From Setophaga petechia (taxonomy: Eukaryota > Chordata > Aves > Passeriformes > Parulidae): a stretch of DNA of 64,000 bases. Each line of letters begins with the position of its first letter. Position 1 is the stretch's first letter. The notes under the pieces are model-generated. The model saw nothing but the letters and a program-made list of their open reading frames with translations. It was not told where the DNA came from and ran no database searches. The stretch is taken from contig JANCRA010000017.1 in the NCBI GenBank assembly GCA_024362935.1, positions 21,068,501-21,132,500 of the forward strand, in the 5' to 3' direction. Shown here one piece after another: positions 1-13,288 of this stretch. Made by a program: the position numbers and the translations under genes.

Positions 1-2639
1 TAAAAATTACTGTGTTGAAGACAAATTTGGCTGAGTATCGTCATGTAAAATAGACAAAATAGACCGAGTGGGGGTTGTAAAAGAAAAACAGTGGGTCACT
101 ACGAGTACAGGCAGAGAATAAGAGCAGAAAGCCAAATGCATTTAAATAAGCCCAATGACAGTCTCAGATAGAGATAGCCGGCTTGGAGTGGCAACACAAA
201 ATGACTCTTGATGTTTTGCTGACTGCAGTGTCCGGGAGCTGGTGCATCTTCTGGGGGAAGACACATAATTGCATCAAAGTAATTTCTGTTTTCCATCCTA
301 AAAAGAAACAATCTACGCACCCCAAGTTTTGACCAACCACCTGATTTGAAGGGAGTAAGGCTCCAGAGCAGAGAGCCAGAGCAGCTGTTTTCGCTCAGGG
401 AGCAGAAATTACATTATGACTGCAGTTAAAGACATTGAGGCCAAAGCAAGTCTGTGTCTGGACTTCAGGTTCATGCTCACACTTCAACAGGCTTCAACAT
501 AAATCGAAGGACATATGGTGTCCTTGACTCCAGCAAGTCAAGTTTTACTTGACAGTCAGTACTGTGACACCATCCTCCCTGCACTCAGCCACATCCTGGC
601 GCTTTTCGGCTCTTCTCAGACATTTGGGTCCCATAAACAAACAGCAACTTTTGTTAGCACTGGCTAGGGAGGGTCCCTGGGGAATGCCTTCCACCACCCT
701 TCCCACGGTGGGCACCCTGCATTTTCCAGCCCCTCTATCCAACAAGGCCTTGAGGTTTAGGCTTTGGGCTTGAAATAATGTCCACAGCTTCCCACTAATT
801 TCTGTATGATAGTCACTTGGAGAAATGCACCACCAGAGCAAACACTTTCCCAAATATTCCAAGGGCTTTGCATCATCTCCTGACAAGCATTAAGAATAGG
901 GGAGTTTGAAAACCAAACTGTTCCCCCAGAAAGAGTGACTGCCTTGCTGCGATCATGCTGTGCAGGCAGCATCTCTCCACGTCGCCTTTCATGCAGTCCC
1001 AGTGGTGAAGCAGCAAACAGATTCCCTTTATTAGCAGCTCTCTAAAGTATAAGAGACAAATTGCAGCCTGGTAGTAATTATTAATGAGAAGAATATTTTG
1101 TACTATCAGATTTTTGTTTATGTGACTAACAGGTTTTGAATAATCTCTCAGCCAAAGGCGCAGACACAGGTACTAATGCAGCACCAAAAAGCGCTTGTTC
1201 AAACCAGGCACAGCTCAGACCCAGAAGGGCCCTGGCAAAGCCACCAGGCCCTGCTGCACAGATCTGCTCTGGAACCCAAGGAGCCCCGGCTGCTGGAGCA
1301 CAGCCACCACTGGAGGGATTCAGCAGCGCTTGTTTGCTGCGTTCTGTCCCTCCCAGAAGCCAGGGCTCAGACTTCCCAAGCCTGTCTCCTAACTGCGGGA
1401 GCGCGGTGCCCTCCGGAGCCCTCCCCACCCCTCTCTCAATGCCCTAAACTGACTGACGGAATCAGATTTGTGGAGTGAACTCAGTTGCTTTTGATCTCTA
1501 TTCAAGGTGCCATCAAGGGATCTTAATAGGTAGTATCTTAGCAAATGCTTTAAGGCCTGAAACCGTCATTAAAGAAACTCCTGATTCTCACACTTGTCTG
1601 AAAGAATAGAGGAGCAAGCTGGCTTCAAATGCCAGTTGACAGATGGGAAGACATATGGACTATAGGATTGCTGATCTAAAGAGTCAGAGCCATGGTCAGG
1701 CTGAGGAAACATACATCTTTATTTTGATGTTGACCTCAAAGGGAAGAGGTCTGAGCCAACAGAAAGGGGAAAGGGCAGAAAATATCACAAGTCTGAGGCC
1801 ACGATTGCTTTGAACTTGAAGACAAATAACACTAAACGGTACCAAGTTGACAAAAAGGCTTCTTGACACTCCGTGTCTACAAATTTAGCAGTCTGACCCA
1901 AATAGCTGCTTGATGCATTTTCAGTAACGAGCCGAGTAAGGATCAGTAATGCTGATGCAATCTCTTGTGGCACCCAAGAAGTTTGTCATTTCTTCCAGCT
2001 CCAGATATTCACAGGGCTCTGCCATGGAGCAGGACGGAGGCACAAGGCGGCACTTTGGGTTAAAGCCCTCATTATCCTTCTGCCTGTCTTTGGAGCCACA
2101 GAGCAGTGGATTCCAGCAGAACACTTCTCATTGAGTCCTGTATTTGTTTCCCTACTGGCTCTCTATGGAAAAATGTACAACCCCATCCCAAGTCATTAAC
2201 ATTGCACATAGCATTTTCTATAAAATTCCCCCTGGGACACTTAACTGTATTCCTTTCCAGCACTGAAGAAAATGCTCAGGATAAAGTTTAGACACTTGGA
2301 GTCTTCTGCTGAATTTAAAAGGCTGTGCAAGGAAGCCATGAAACAAATGAAGGGACAGATATCCTATTTTCTTCCCAGAAAAAAAGCAGGGCCTTTTAGT
2401 TCACTGTCTTTCTTCATGTCGTCTTTTTATCACAAGTGTGCACTGATGACACTACTTTAATGCAGTCTGTGCCAAGAGATTAAATTGAATGTCTGTGTAG
2501 AGTTTCAGGGCTCAGCAGCATAGCATGGCAGCTTCGTTTCACATCACCGGGACACTGGGCAGGCATAAAAATAATTGCAGACTCAGAAACGATCAAGGAA
2601 TGTATCCTGGCTGCAACAGATGCTGTATTAAAAGGAAAG
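1..2639. other. Intergenic, downstream of ZIC3; no gene seen
   Basis: Mixed-composition non-coding sequence. The short open frames (longest about 113 codons) show no recognisable domain and overlap on both strands as chance frames do. Confidence 0.6.
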
Positions 2640-3240
2640 ACAAAAGCCAAAGTGCATAATGAATTTTAAAAGATTTCTTTATCAAACATGTCATTTGCTT
2701 GAAGGACTGAATTGCTGGCATCAGATGTGGCAGATGAGCTTGTTACCAAAGTGAAACATGAGGACCGCTATGCAATGGCAATTGATGAGTCAATTGAAAT
2801 CACTGATGTTGCTCAAATGCTCATCTTCATTTAATATGTCAGTGGTCAGAAGTTAACCAAAGACCTTCTGGTTTTGCTGCCACAGAAGCAAACCACAGGC
2901 TACAAAACCTAGTGTGCTAGCACTGAACCTCAGAGGCCCTAATATACTTAATGGGAGCTGACACTCCAACTACACTTGCCTGTGAAAAATAATTTCTGAC
3001 ATAGCCCTAACAACTGAACTCAGGCTCGTGAGCATCAGTGCCTTGTCCATCAAACCATTCTCTCAGCTGTATTAAAAGCAAGATATTGAAATGGCATTAG
3101 ATTACCAAGAAACACAGTTGTTTGTCTAAGGCTGACACCAATGCTTTTGGTTGATTATTTCAGCACTCTCTGTATGGGGATGTTTTTGAAGGAAATGGTT
3201 TGCTAAGTACTCGGGTGCTTTGCTGGTTGATAAAAATACA
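2640..3240 (+). pseudogene. Decayed hAT (Charlie-type) DNA transposon transposase
   Basis: Conceptual translation in shifting frames gives ordered fragments of a hAT transposase of the kind found in Charlie elements and the domesticated GTF2IRD2/ZBED-like proteins. First comes YAMAIDESIEITDVAQMLIFI (about 2768-2832), corresponding to the first catalytic Asp region (LALDES.D..DTAQL.IFI). Next is EHQCLVHQTILSAVL (about 3022-3072), corresponding to the conserved C.IHQE.L segment. Last is an LYGD..EV.WLS.G.VL-like stretch (about 3165-3215). Stops and frameshifts separate them, and the spacing is shorter than in an intact enzyme. I saw no terminal inverted repeats, so the element borders are unknown. 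It is an inactive old copy; assignment rests on remembered family motifs. Confidence 0.6.
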
Positions 3241-3287
3241 ACTAATGCTTGTAAAACAAAGAAACTATTTTAAAATTCTTTCCTCCT

Positions 3288-3424
3288 CCAAAACAAAAAA
3301 CAAAACAAAACAAAAACCCCAAACACAGAATAAACAAACAAACAAAAAAAAAACCCCAAAACAAAATAACCCCCCTCCCCCCCAAAAAACCCCAAAATAT
3401 TCAAACAACACAAAACCCCAAACA
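3288..3424. repeat. A/C-rich low-complexity tract
   Basis: Runs of AAAAC, AAACA, poly-A and poly-C (CCCCCCTCCCCCCC near 3370-3384). This is simple-sequence DNA of the type left by poly-A expansion. Confidence 0.85.
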
Positions 3425-3429
3425 TATTC

Positions 3430-6400
3430 CTTCCATCCTTCCTAGCCATTTTCTAGTTATATGGATTAATTTCTTGGTCTTGATACAACAAGCCTAAATA
3501 ATCTTGGAAAATCTTTACAAGTTGAATTTTTCTACTTTAGAAATCCAGAAATACAAAGCAGAAAGTGTGACCTCATACAAACCACTTTTCAAGACAAGCA
3601 TCCATCTGGATTTTTCACTAGAGAAAAGAGCAAACTGACTGAAAGAGTGTAACATCTCTCTCTGGGTCTTTGGGACATACTTTGAAGATTTTAGTGCAGA
3701 TAGGCAAGTCTCTGAGCCTGGTAAACAAGCCTGGCTAAACTTGCTGAGCACACGCAGGCAGATTTAACTAGTTGGGAAGAGCTTTCAGCAGGGTTTGCTC
3801 CACAGGCTGCACTGCGACTGCTTTTTTCTGCCCCAAAATTCCCACCTCCCCTGCCGGCAGGGTCAGACGGGAGTGAGAGGTTAGCAGCCCGAGGGACTGG
3901 GGCTGGCACCCACAGGGCTGACCCGACAGCAGAAGTGGCTCTGTGTCTAAAGAGACAGAGAGCAGTCCTATGCCTCCGCCCAGGACCAGCATGCAGTCTC
4001 AACCCAGCTGCAGCACCATGCCTGGTAAACGCTCTGGGATTCGTTAAAAGTGAGGCTCTTCTAATAGGCTAAAGATGACAGACCTCAAGTTGTCATATAT
4101 TAAAATGGTGCGTAAATTCCATCCTCTGAGTAACCAATAATGGGACAAAAATCCTTGCCAACTCCAGTGTGTCCCTCCTGCCAAGGATTGTTTGAGCTCA
4201 GCTCATCCCGAGTGCCCCCATTGGGATCCAGATATAGATTAACACAGTTTTGAAATGCACAAGGGCCACAATCATGCGAGGCTTGATCCAACCCCGACTG
4301 GAGTCCGTGGAAAGGTCTGCATTGACGCAAGTGGATGGAGCACAGCACCACCGCTCCTGCTGCTGAGAAGCCAAGCCCAGTCCCTCTGCCAGGGCAGCAC
4401 CCGCTTGTGGCCTGCAAGAATGGGGGCTAGCGGGAGCCACGGGGGAGCAGGAGGGCAACGACAGCTCCCTGAGGGCCCCTCTCCCCCCAGGCCTGGTGGG
4501 CACGAGGCTGCTGGCGGGACGGCAGCGTGTTCTTTCCCCGCTGCAGCTCAGGCCCAGCTCGCCAAGGGACTCGCCCCATCCCCACACCAGAGCCCAAGCA
4601 CGGCAATGGCACCGTGGGCGCCCATGCACTGCACCCACCCACAGCAGCCCTGCACGGCTGCAGCGTGGGAGCCAGCAGCGTGGAGCCCGCAGCATCCCTC
4701 ACCCCAAGCACCACACGCTGCTTCCCACAGGGCAAACCCTGTGCACGTCTCCAGAGACTCACACACGTTTGTGGGGGCTCTGCCTGAACAGCCTGCAAAT
4801 GCAAAAGGCTCAGCTGGATGTATTCACACACATGGCCAAGGAGCAGCTCCTCACTGCTGCACCAGCCCGGCCGCTTTTCACTCCACTATTCCTCCTTCGC
4901 CAACCCGCATCTCTTTTGTTCCTCCGTTCCTCATTCCCACGTTTCTGTGCTGCCCTCCCACGCATCCCCTACACTACCCAACAGCCTGCCCTTCTACAGT
5001 CTTCTCCAAGTTTACTTCTCAGCCATCATTTCTTTGGGATTTGCTGCAGTCAGAGGAGCAGGAATTGAAATGGGGAAATACCAGCCTTGGGGCCCTCTCC
5101 CCTTAACAGTCTCTGGTACTGGTATAGAGCTCACAGAAGACAGTACCAAGCCAAGGGGGGCAGCATTCATGCATGCAGTAGCCCCCAGCTTGGGGCCTTC
5201 TACTCTATAACAGCAATAAAAAACTGCCCATTCAAGTCCTTTGTCTCAAAGATTTCCATCCTGGCTACAGCAAGTGCAGATTTATTGGTGGGAGCAATTG
5301 CAGGAGGAATAGTAAACAGCGTGCGCGTGCGTGTGGATGCGCCAGCGCACCGGGGCCGTGCCTGCACCAGAAACTCAGCACAGCCAACATTAGCTATGGG
5401 ACTAATATAAAATGGGTTCTCTGGTACATAAAGGAATATCTCATTTGGCACCTGATTTCATGACATCCACAGCACAGCGAGAGCTCGGTGGGGAGGCAGG
5501 GATGGAGAACCGAAGCCAAGAGACGGCTGCCTATGCTGAGTCTGAGGAATCAGACGCCGGCCGTACACGCACAGGAGGCACAGCGTGGCCTCTGCTGGCT
5601 CACAGGCCTCCCCGCACACCCTGCGTGCCCCGCTGCCTGCCTCACCCCACTGAAAGGCGCAGCCTCACCCCGAGAGCCCTGCCAAGGGGCACAGCCCAGC
5701 CGCCCGCCCCAAACTTCCTGCTGCAGCCTTCCACCGGGACACACAGAACTGTTCCACGCTTGTTGACACGTCAAAATAATACGTTGCTAATGATGAAATC
5801 AGCAGCCCCATCTTTTGTTGACTTCTGTAGGAATTTTGCTGGAGAAAGGATGGTAGACCATGACTCCAAGCTCATTGAGTGACATCTTATATTTTCTAAA
5901 CCATCCTCAGATTTTTCATAACATCCAGCAAGCAAGCTGCTGACAGATCAGGACGGTTGCCTGTTTGTTGGGCAAGAATATTTTGCAATTCAGTAGAATA
6001 CCAAATTTGGTAGAATGTCTTCCACTTTGGTAGAAGATATTACAAACAACTGTGCATTTTAACACGTTTTCACATCACACATCATTCATTCTGGGGAGGG
6101 GGCGGTGATCGCTCTGTGCAGACAGCCAGCAACGCTTCCAAGAATGAAAATGTTCATCGAAAGATAATGAAAAACAGATATTTAGTAACATTTTCATTTT
6201 GCATGTTTAAATATTTATAACTATGTTCATAAAACCACATGTTTGCTCTCCTAATGCTCTAGTGATTTTGGTTATGAAATGCAGTATTTCTCCAATGCCC
6301 CTTCCTCGCGTCAGCCTCTCCACGGAGTGTGATTTAGGCCCGTTGCTGTACTGACAACCAGCTTTTCTGTAAAAGACTGGCCAAGATGAAGAACACAAAA

Positions 6401-8370
6401 CCAACAAAAAGAAGAAAATACATTTTCAGGGCATTAATGTTTCACTAGTACATATGTAATTTTATACTTTGTAGGGGGCATTTATGTCAGTTTAACTTTT
6501 TCAGTGCAATTTACTGTCAATCTGGAAGGGAACTATTTCTTACTCTACAGCAAAATTACAAAATCTAGAAATATAAGTGTGATACAGCTAAGGTGCTGAT
6601 ATAAACTATTGTTCTTTAATTTTTTTCCTTAGCTTGGATGAAAATTAAATAACAACAAAGAACTTTGCTTTAATACTACAATTGCTCAAGTTTGTGTTAC
6701 AAATTTCCAGAGTTTTGAGTTATAAATTTCTGTAAAGCTGATCAAATAGACGTGGTATGAAATTGGGACTTTTAGAAGAGCCCTCTGTGGTCTTCTCCTC
6801 TGTCCTCTGACTGCAGACATAAAGCCGTAGCTCCCAGGGTCCATTCTGGTTTTGTGTTAAACGCACAGAGAGACCCCAGCTGTGAGACACGGCTGCCAGA
6901 GCTCAGCCCCACAGCAGCTCCCCGTGCAGGACCCAGGAAGTTCTTCATCAAATCATAATACTAAAAATGCCCCATGTAATCTCATAGTTTAAAAAAGGAG
7001 CTAATGTTTAAATTTTTAAAAATTTTTCTTCTTCTTTTTTAAAAAAATATTTCCAAACAGAGATTTTTTAAAGGGAGCTCCTCTGAAATCAAGTCCTCAG
7101 CAACAGAAAGTGAGCAGCAACGAAAGGGGTTTTTTTAACCCCAGCTCAACATCCTCCCGAAGGTACGGGGAGTGTCTTCAAGGCACATTTTCAACTCCTT
7201 TGGTCTTTGCCTGCCTTCTTCTGCATCAGCAAAGAACAAAAAGGAAACAGGAAAAAAGTAGCAGATTGCAATGACACATTGGTATGTAATTTTGGAAACA
7301 AAATGAATGCTGCAAAGCCATTAAAGTAAAACATTCTACTTGCTGTATTATTTTAAAATACTCCTGTGGGTCAAGATTAAAAATTAAATATATATTCTAC
7401 CACAGCAGTTTTGCCAATTTTTACAATGTTGGCAATAGCCTAATTTTAAAAAATGTAAGTCAAGCCCTAGAACCATGAAATTCACACAAAAACTCAAGCT
7501 CACGTTAAAATATTTAAAACATATTTTTAAAAGCAAGTTAAGTGCCCCTTTGGCCTTGAAGTTGTCACTGGGGGTGGGGTGGGGAAACAGCAGCAAAATA
7601 AATTCTGCACAGTGAGGCTCTGAAAAATAGCAGACAAGGGAAAAAAATGGTCCATTTTCTTTTCTTTTATAATCTTGTAAAATTGAGCAAATCCATTTCA
7701 AGTGCGCCTGGCATATGATTTTAAAATATTTATGATTCACAGAAAGTTCTTGCAGCATCTTCTTTCTAGTAAAAATAAAAAATACTGCAGGGAAATGAGT
7801 ATTCTGGGGAACATCTGCCTTCCTCACCAGGAGTCCTTGGACCGGTGAGCAACTAGAGACCACTCCTTGCAAACTCTGCATGACTCAGAGAAACTTTAGT
7901 CACATCACCTGCTGCATAAAGCTTTTTCTTTTAATCAAAGATAATATCTGACTCCAAATTAAAATGTTTCTGATAGTTAAGACTGAGTTTCACCAATCTC
8001 AACACAAGCTTTACATTTTTTCTTGAATTTAGCAACAATCCCTGAAAAGCTCAAGTTCATGGATTTAATAAATGCAAACAAAAAAGTTTATTTTCAGTAA
8101 GAATATGCTGAAGTAGTGGAAACCCTAAATCCAACAGCATTCTACTTACACAGGTAAAAACACAAACAGAAAAAAATCAAAATAAGGACAAAAGCAAACA
8201 AAAAGAACAACATCTCTCTCAGAACAAGAATTATGCTATGTAAATTACAGAAAGTGGCAAAAATACTTTTAAAAATAACAAATGCCAGATTTTGCACTGA
8301 AATAATGTCTGAGCGAAGCTGAGACGAATTTAAAGAAGATAGAGATTAGTAATTAATTTTCTGTCAGGCA
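3430..8370. other. Intergenic; GC-richer at 4.3-5.75 kb, AT-rich at 5.9-8.35 kb
   Basis: No supportable gene. The 4.3-5.75 kb part is moderately GC-rich and produces spurious frames of up to 283 codons on both strands. A 17-nt alternating purine-pyrimidine run (5319-5335) is Z-DNA-prone. The 5.9-8.35 kb part is AT-rich with many TAAT and TTTAAA cores; it has the look of non-coding regulatory desert, but nothing specific can be named. Confidence 0.5.
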
Positions 8371-8379
8371 AAGACTGTA

Positions 8380-8990
8380 GTTAATGGCCTGCCTCTGGAG
8401 CCGCTCCGGCCAGAGCTGTGTTTTCTAAAGCGCCTGTTCTGTGTGGCACACGGATGCCCACGCCAGAAGAAACCAAACGCTGCTGTTTTGTAGCCGGCGG
8501 TGACCCTGCCAAGGCTGCCCAGCAGGCTGGGAACAAAGCGCCGGAGGCCCGCACCTGCCCGGGCACAGTCCCGCACGGGCTGCACACAAATCTCTTTCCA
8601 CAGCTCGCCCTGCCAGAGCCCACCGAGGCTGCCCTGCCACAGCAGCCTGGGCACACCGGGCCAGGGCGCTGCAGCCAGGGGGCCCGGGGCTCTGCCCAGA
8701 CCCTGCCAGGAGCCATTTTGTGCCTGCAGAACCCCACAGGCCTAGACTGCGTGATACGGTGCTCTGGAAAACAAGGAAAGCAAGGAAACAGCCGTGTACT
8801 CTGCACGTGGCCTTTACGGTGCTCGGACATCGGGCCCTGCGCCGTCCCCAGCCTGGGCCCGGCCAGCAGCACGGCCGGTGACCTTCCCCTCTCCGAGTGT
8901 CCCTGTCCCAGGCCAGGACTCCTTGCCCAGCGTGCACAAGGAGTGCAGGCTGCATCTCCCTCAAAAGAAACTCCACGTATCGCTCATTTC
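8380..8990. other. Small GC-rich, moderately CpG-rich island
   Basis: A sharp rise in GC against AT-rich neighbours, with overlapping open frames on both strands (up to 195 codons) but no domain. It could be a small orphan CpG island; no splice-site pair was identified. Confidence 0.4.
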
Positions 8991-10599
8991 AAAGTCGAGC
9001 CTTGACAATTTCAAAGCCGCTGCTACTGAACAACTTGCCAAAACAAAATCATTCAGCTAAACTCTTTTTTCTCCCCAGCTCTTTTTATTAAAGTTTCTTT
9101 TCACACAAACATTTGAAATGGAGAAACATTACCAAAGTATCAGCTAAAAGAAAACCTAAGCAGCACACAACCTTCTTCACTGAGAATAAAATTAGCATGT
9201 AAATATTAAAATATATCTGCGCCGCTTTTGACAACTGCCGCCTCCAGATTCTGCAGGGGGTTTTTCCATGACTAGAACAGTAGAGATGTCTGTAAAGCCA
9301 TCCTAAACCATCTCCTATCAGGTCTGCAGGGCAGGTCCTTGCTTTGCCATTCTCACTCACCACTGCAAGCTCTTACAAAAGCATTTTTACTGCCTGCAGT
9401 TATGCTCAGGTGAGCAGGCATTAGCAAGACAAATTATATTTTTATCCCATACAAACAGCATGGAAAGGTTAACTAAATGTCTTAGTTCAGGGGATGTACA
9501 GATTAGTCACTACAATACAAACGATTTCATTCTGCATGCTCCATTATAAAATTAGATTTCTCAAAGAATACAGGCTTTCTCTGGAATTTCACCTCTCCAA
9601 ACCAGGAGTGCATCTCTGCAGAAATATTCTCCTTATAGGTGATCACAGTAACAAGCATAAGTAACGAGGATGGTTTAGCAAACAATTGTCAAAGTTAACG
9701 CTCAGTTTAAAAAGCTAGTGTTAGTATATGACACTTTTAATCTGAGAACATTATATTAAAAAAATAAAATGCAAACACACAATACTACACCCTATCCACC
9801 ACTTTGGAGCTTTACAGCAAACAGATTTGTAATAGAAACTTAATTCCTGATGCTGTAAGGCTGAGACACTTGAACACAACCTGATCAAAATGCCTTCAGG
9901 ACTCTGCTTTCACACAGTGCGCTACCACTACATGCTAATGGCAGGCACAGTGCTTGGAAACAAAAATTTTTTCCAGAGGATTACACTAGACACAGAGACA
10001 GATATGCAAAAACAATGACCCCAAAGGAATCAAAATGTTCATGGCTCATAAAGCATGGTAGAGATGGAATCGCTCCAGTTCATCACCTGCCCCTGCTTAG
10101 ATTCCTTATAGCAAATGAATCAACATTACCCCTTTAAGAAAACCATCCCGAGATGTGTTTATCTGGGGACAAATCCACCTAACCCCGCTCATACAAGCAA
10201 GCACAGCAACTTCCAGGGAGCTGCTAGCTGGGAGAGGCCAGCAGAATATGTTCCCTGTTTGGGAACAGTCCTGGGACTCTTCTGGGTGTGACACAAGTCC
10301 CATTTTCATGACACACTAGAAGCTGAGCTGACAGGGCACCTGCCCTGTCAGTATTGTCCTGCCCTTGTCAGCTTTGTAACGTTTTTGTCCAAGCTGTGAG
10401 CACAGATCTCCACTGCCAGGCCCTGGCTTTGAAAATCATGAGCTGTCTCTCCTTAACTCACAAAACCAGCCTAAAACATCCAGGAAAGAAGGTATTTCCC
10501 ATTCCAGAAGTCTCCGTTTCTCCCCGCAACTAGTAAGGGTAAGGAACAGGAACTTTTAAACTCTTTATACAAAAAAATCCCTCTTCGCTTGTCCATGAA
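8991..10599. other. Intergenic, AT-rich; nothing identified
   Basis: No gene, repeat family or strong palindrome recognised in this stretch. Confidence 0.5.
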
Positions 10600-12765
10600 A
10601 GCCGAGGACTAGGCTGCAGGGAGAGACAGCCCTTCCCTGGCGTCACTGCCCAGTCGGAGCCAGCAGCAGCCGGTGGGGCAGAGGCGCCGGCAGAGCCCCC
10701 ACCGCACGCCGTTCTCGGGAGGCACGGCCCTCCTGCCCCACCTCACGGTGCTGCCCCTGTGCTGCGAATGCGCTTCAGAGCCAAGCAGGTGCCCTGCTCT
10801 TTCTAAACCCACCCCAAATCCATTGCTTCATCTCGTATCGCACACACACACAGAGCTGCACCTGCCCAATCCATGCCCCATTTCTGGAGGGCTGCAGACG
10901 GCCTAGGGGGACGCGGGACCTCAGTGGGGTGCAGTCATCAGTTTGCTCCACTCTTCTGCAAACTGGCTGCAAGCCCTGTCCGGATGGGGAGGCCCGAGGG
11001 TGGGGGACCGGCTGTGACACCAGGGAAGCCAAATGAGCCAGGATGCTGCTTTTAAGTTCTGGCTATAAAGATGGCAGGGGCAGTGCTACCAGTTGAAGGA
11101 AGCACCTGCGGGAGCAGGCAGGAGCGCAGCTTTGCCACCATGACCCAAAGCCCCGGGGACCAGCCAGAGACACTGCGGGGCCAGAAACAGCCCCTGCACT
11201 GATCCTCCAGTGAGGCCGCTACTCCCGGGTCGGAGACGCTATATCCTCCCGGCCACGGCTCCCCAGGCCGGACAACCCCAGCCACAGCAGAGGCCCCACC
11301 CTGGGACGGCGTTCCAGGCCCGACAGCAGGGCCCGTCCCGAGGCGCTCCCGCGGAGCCCAGCGCGCCCCGCGCCTCCCCGGCTCCGAGCAAAGCAGTAAC
11401 GAAACCGAGCCTACCGGCACCTTTTCCGAGCCTGGCGCGGTCCGGAGCAACGCAGACACGACCCAGGTGGGTGTCCGAGGAAAACCCGGCGGCCCCCGGT
11501 GGCTCCGCTGCTCCTCGCCCGCCGGCGGTGCAGGGCGGTCCCGCTCGCCCCCCGGGCCGGACCCGGGCCGGCAGCGCTCCGCGTCCAGCCACGGGCCGTG
11601 CTCTGCGCGCAGCGAGAGAAAAACTTCACAGCAAAAGAGAAGCAGAAATCCATGTCTAGCCGGGACACCTCGAAGGGAATTATTTTAAGGGGCCAGTGGG
11701 GTTCTCGGGGACATTTTTGGTTTTTTTAGCTGTGCAGCTACAGAGGCTGCAATCCACTTTTCTCCTGTCCTTTTCTGCCCGAGAAACCTTTCTTCCTTTT
11801 TTTTTTTTCCTACCTTTGGAGGAAGGAGAGGGTAAATTTGCTCAATGTAAATTTCAAAGCATGCAAGGTTCCGCGGGTTGCTCGCCCGAGCGGCCCCTGC
11901 GGCAAGAGGAGGGGATGGGCCACCCCCCCGTCCTTCCACTGTGCCCCCCGTCAAGTTCAAGACGGGCCGGTCTGGGGTCTCCCCGGTTAGCGAAGGTGCG
12001 GCGGCCGTAGCGCGGTCCCTGCCTGCCCCCGGGGCTGGGCTCAGCCCGCGGCAAGTCCCTACTGCCGGACGGAGATGCGGACTGAGCGGCCGGGCTGGCC
12101 GTCGGCGCTCCCGCCGCAGCCCCGGCCGGCCCGCCGGACAGCCTGCGCCCTCCGGCCGCGGTGCACCGCGATTTCCACCGTCGCTCTGCTTGCTGGGGGC
12201 TCCTGCGCGACGCCGGTAAGTTTCTCGGGGGAGATGTTTGATCTCGATCCCTCTCCTCTCCTGAAGACGGGAAGGCTTTTCCGCATCCTAGTCCGAAATA
12301 AAAACAGAACAAAACAAACCAGACGATAACGGGGACAGTCCTGCACGCCGCTCGGTCCTCCCCGGCACCCCCCGGCAAGCAGCCCGGTGTCGGCACGGCT
12401 GCCCGGCCCCGCACCCCGCGCTGCCCCGGGCGCGGCGCCGCCCGGCTCGCTACTCACCGGGTACTCACCCGCTACCCACCGTCGGGACCGCCCCGTCCAG
12501 GCGGCCCCCCTGCCCCCGTGGCTGCTCCAGCTCGCCGGCGCCGTGCCCCGACCTCGGCCCGCTCGGGAAGCTGCGGGGCAGCGAAGCCGCCGGGCGGTGG
12601 AGGGCGGGGACAAAGGGACAGCGGAGAGCGGCGGCGAGGAGGGGGCTTCCACCGGCAGCGCCGGCTCGGAAACAACGGCCCGGGCCCCGGGGCAGCGCCG
12701 GCCGGGCCCGCCACGGGACCCGCGGCTGCCCCGTGCCCCGGAGGTGGTCAAAACCGGCTCTTTCC
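10600..12765. promoter_or_regulatory. Orphan CpG island abutting the ZIC3 3' end
   Basis: Very CpG-dense, especially at 11210-12760. It carries a consensus 5' splice site on the plus strand (CCG|GTAAGT, exon end 12215) and two GTGAGT donors 11 bp apart on the minus strand (exon ends 12469 and 12458). No conserved protein is encoded; overlapping open frames on both strands are compositional. It is a likely promoter or Polycomb island that could start a non-coding RNA or supply an alternative ZIC3 3' exon. This is inference. Confidence 0.5.
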
Positions 12766-12770
12766 AAAAC

Positions 12771-12784
12771 AATAAACTTTTAAT
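12771..12784. promoter_or_regulatory. Back-to-back poly(A) signals on opposite strands
   Basis: AATAAA on the plus strand (12771-12776) lies 2 bp from ATTAAA on the minus strand (12784-12779). The minus-strand motif suits ZIC3. The plus-strand motif would suit a transcript leaving the adjacent CpG island towards ZIC3. Motif reading only. Confidence 0.35.
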
Positions 12785-13247
12785 GCTAAAGCAGTTATAA
12801 CCAAAAGCTGTACAGAGTTGGAAATTTTTTGTTTGTTTGTATTTTTTTGTTAGAAAACAATTTTTTCTCCCCATAAATATTGTTCAGTTCCCGGCACTTT
12901 GTATCAATAATTAAATTACAAACGATAAATATGGCATCATGGGTATGTATTTACAAAAAAAGTTATTACAAAAAGGCAACTGTTATACTAAACGTCACAA
13001 TCTGGGCAGAATAAACACCACATCCTCATCCTGAAAAATACTGACCGACCCCATCAGACGAGAATACATTCACAAGTGTAATGCTTGGAGAGAGAAGGAG
13101 AAAGAGAAGAGCAGAGAAAGAAGCAGCAGGAGAGCTAGAAAGGAAAGTTCAAGACATAACAGGACTTTGGCACGGTTTAAGACTGTAAGTTTAAACAATC
13201 ACCACTAAGGCGAAGGAGAATTTTCATCCTCATGTCAACATCCCACC

Positions 13248-13288
13248 GAAAGAAAGAAAGAAAGAAAGAAAGAAAGAAAAAAAAAAAT
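13248..13288. repeat. (GAAA)n microsatellite in ZIC3 3'UTR
   Basis: About ten GAAA units grading into poly-A on the plus strand. The transcript would carry UUUC repeats. Confidence 0.9.

Noticed and set aside
4255..5106. 283-codon plus-strand frame
   Set aside because: GC-rich stretch open on both strands, with no domain or conserved motif.
12059..12874. 271-codon minus-strand frame across the ZIC3 3' boundary
   Set aside because: It straddles the proposed poly(A) site and CpG island and reads as low-complexity Arg/Gly/Pro.
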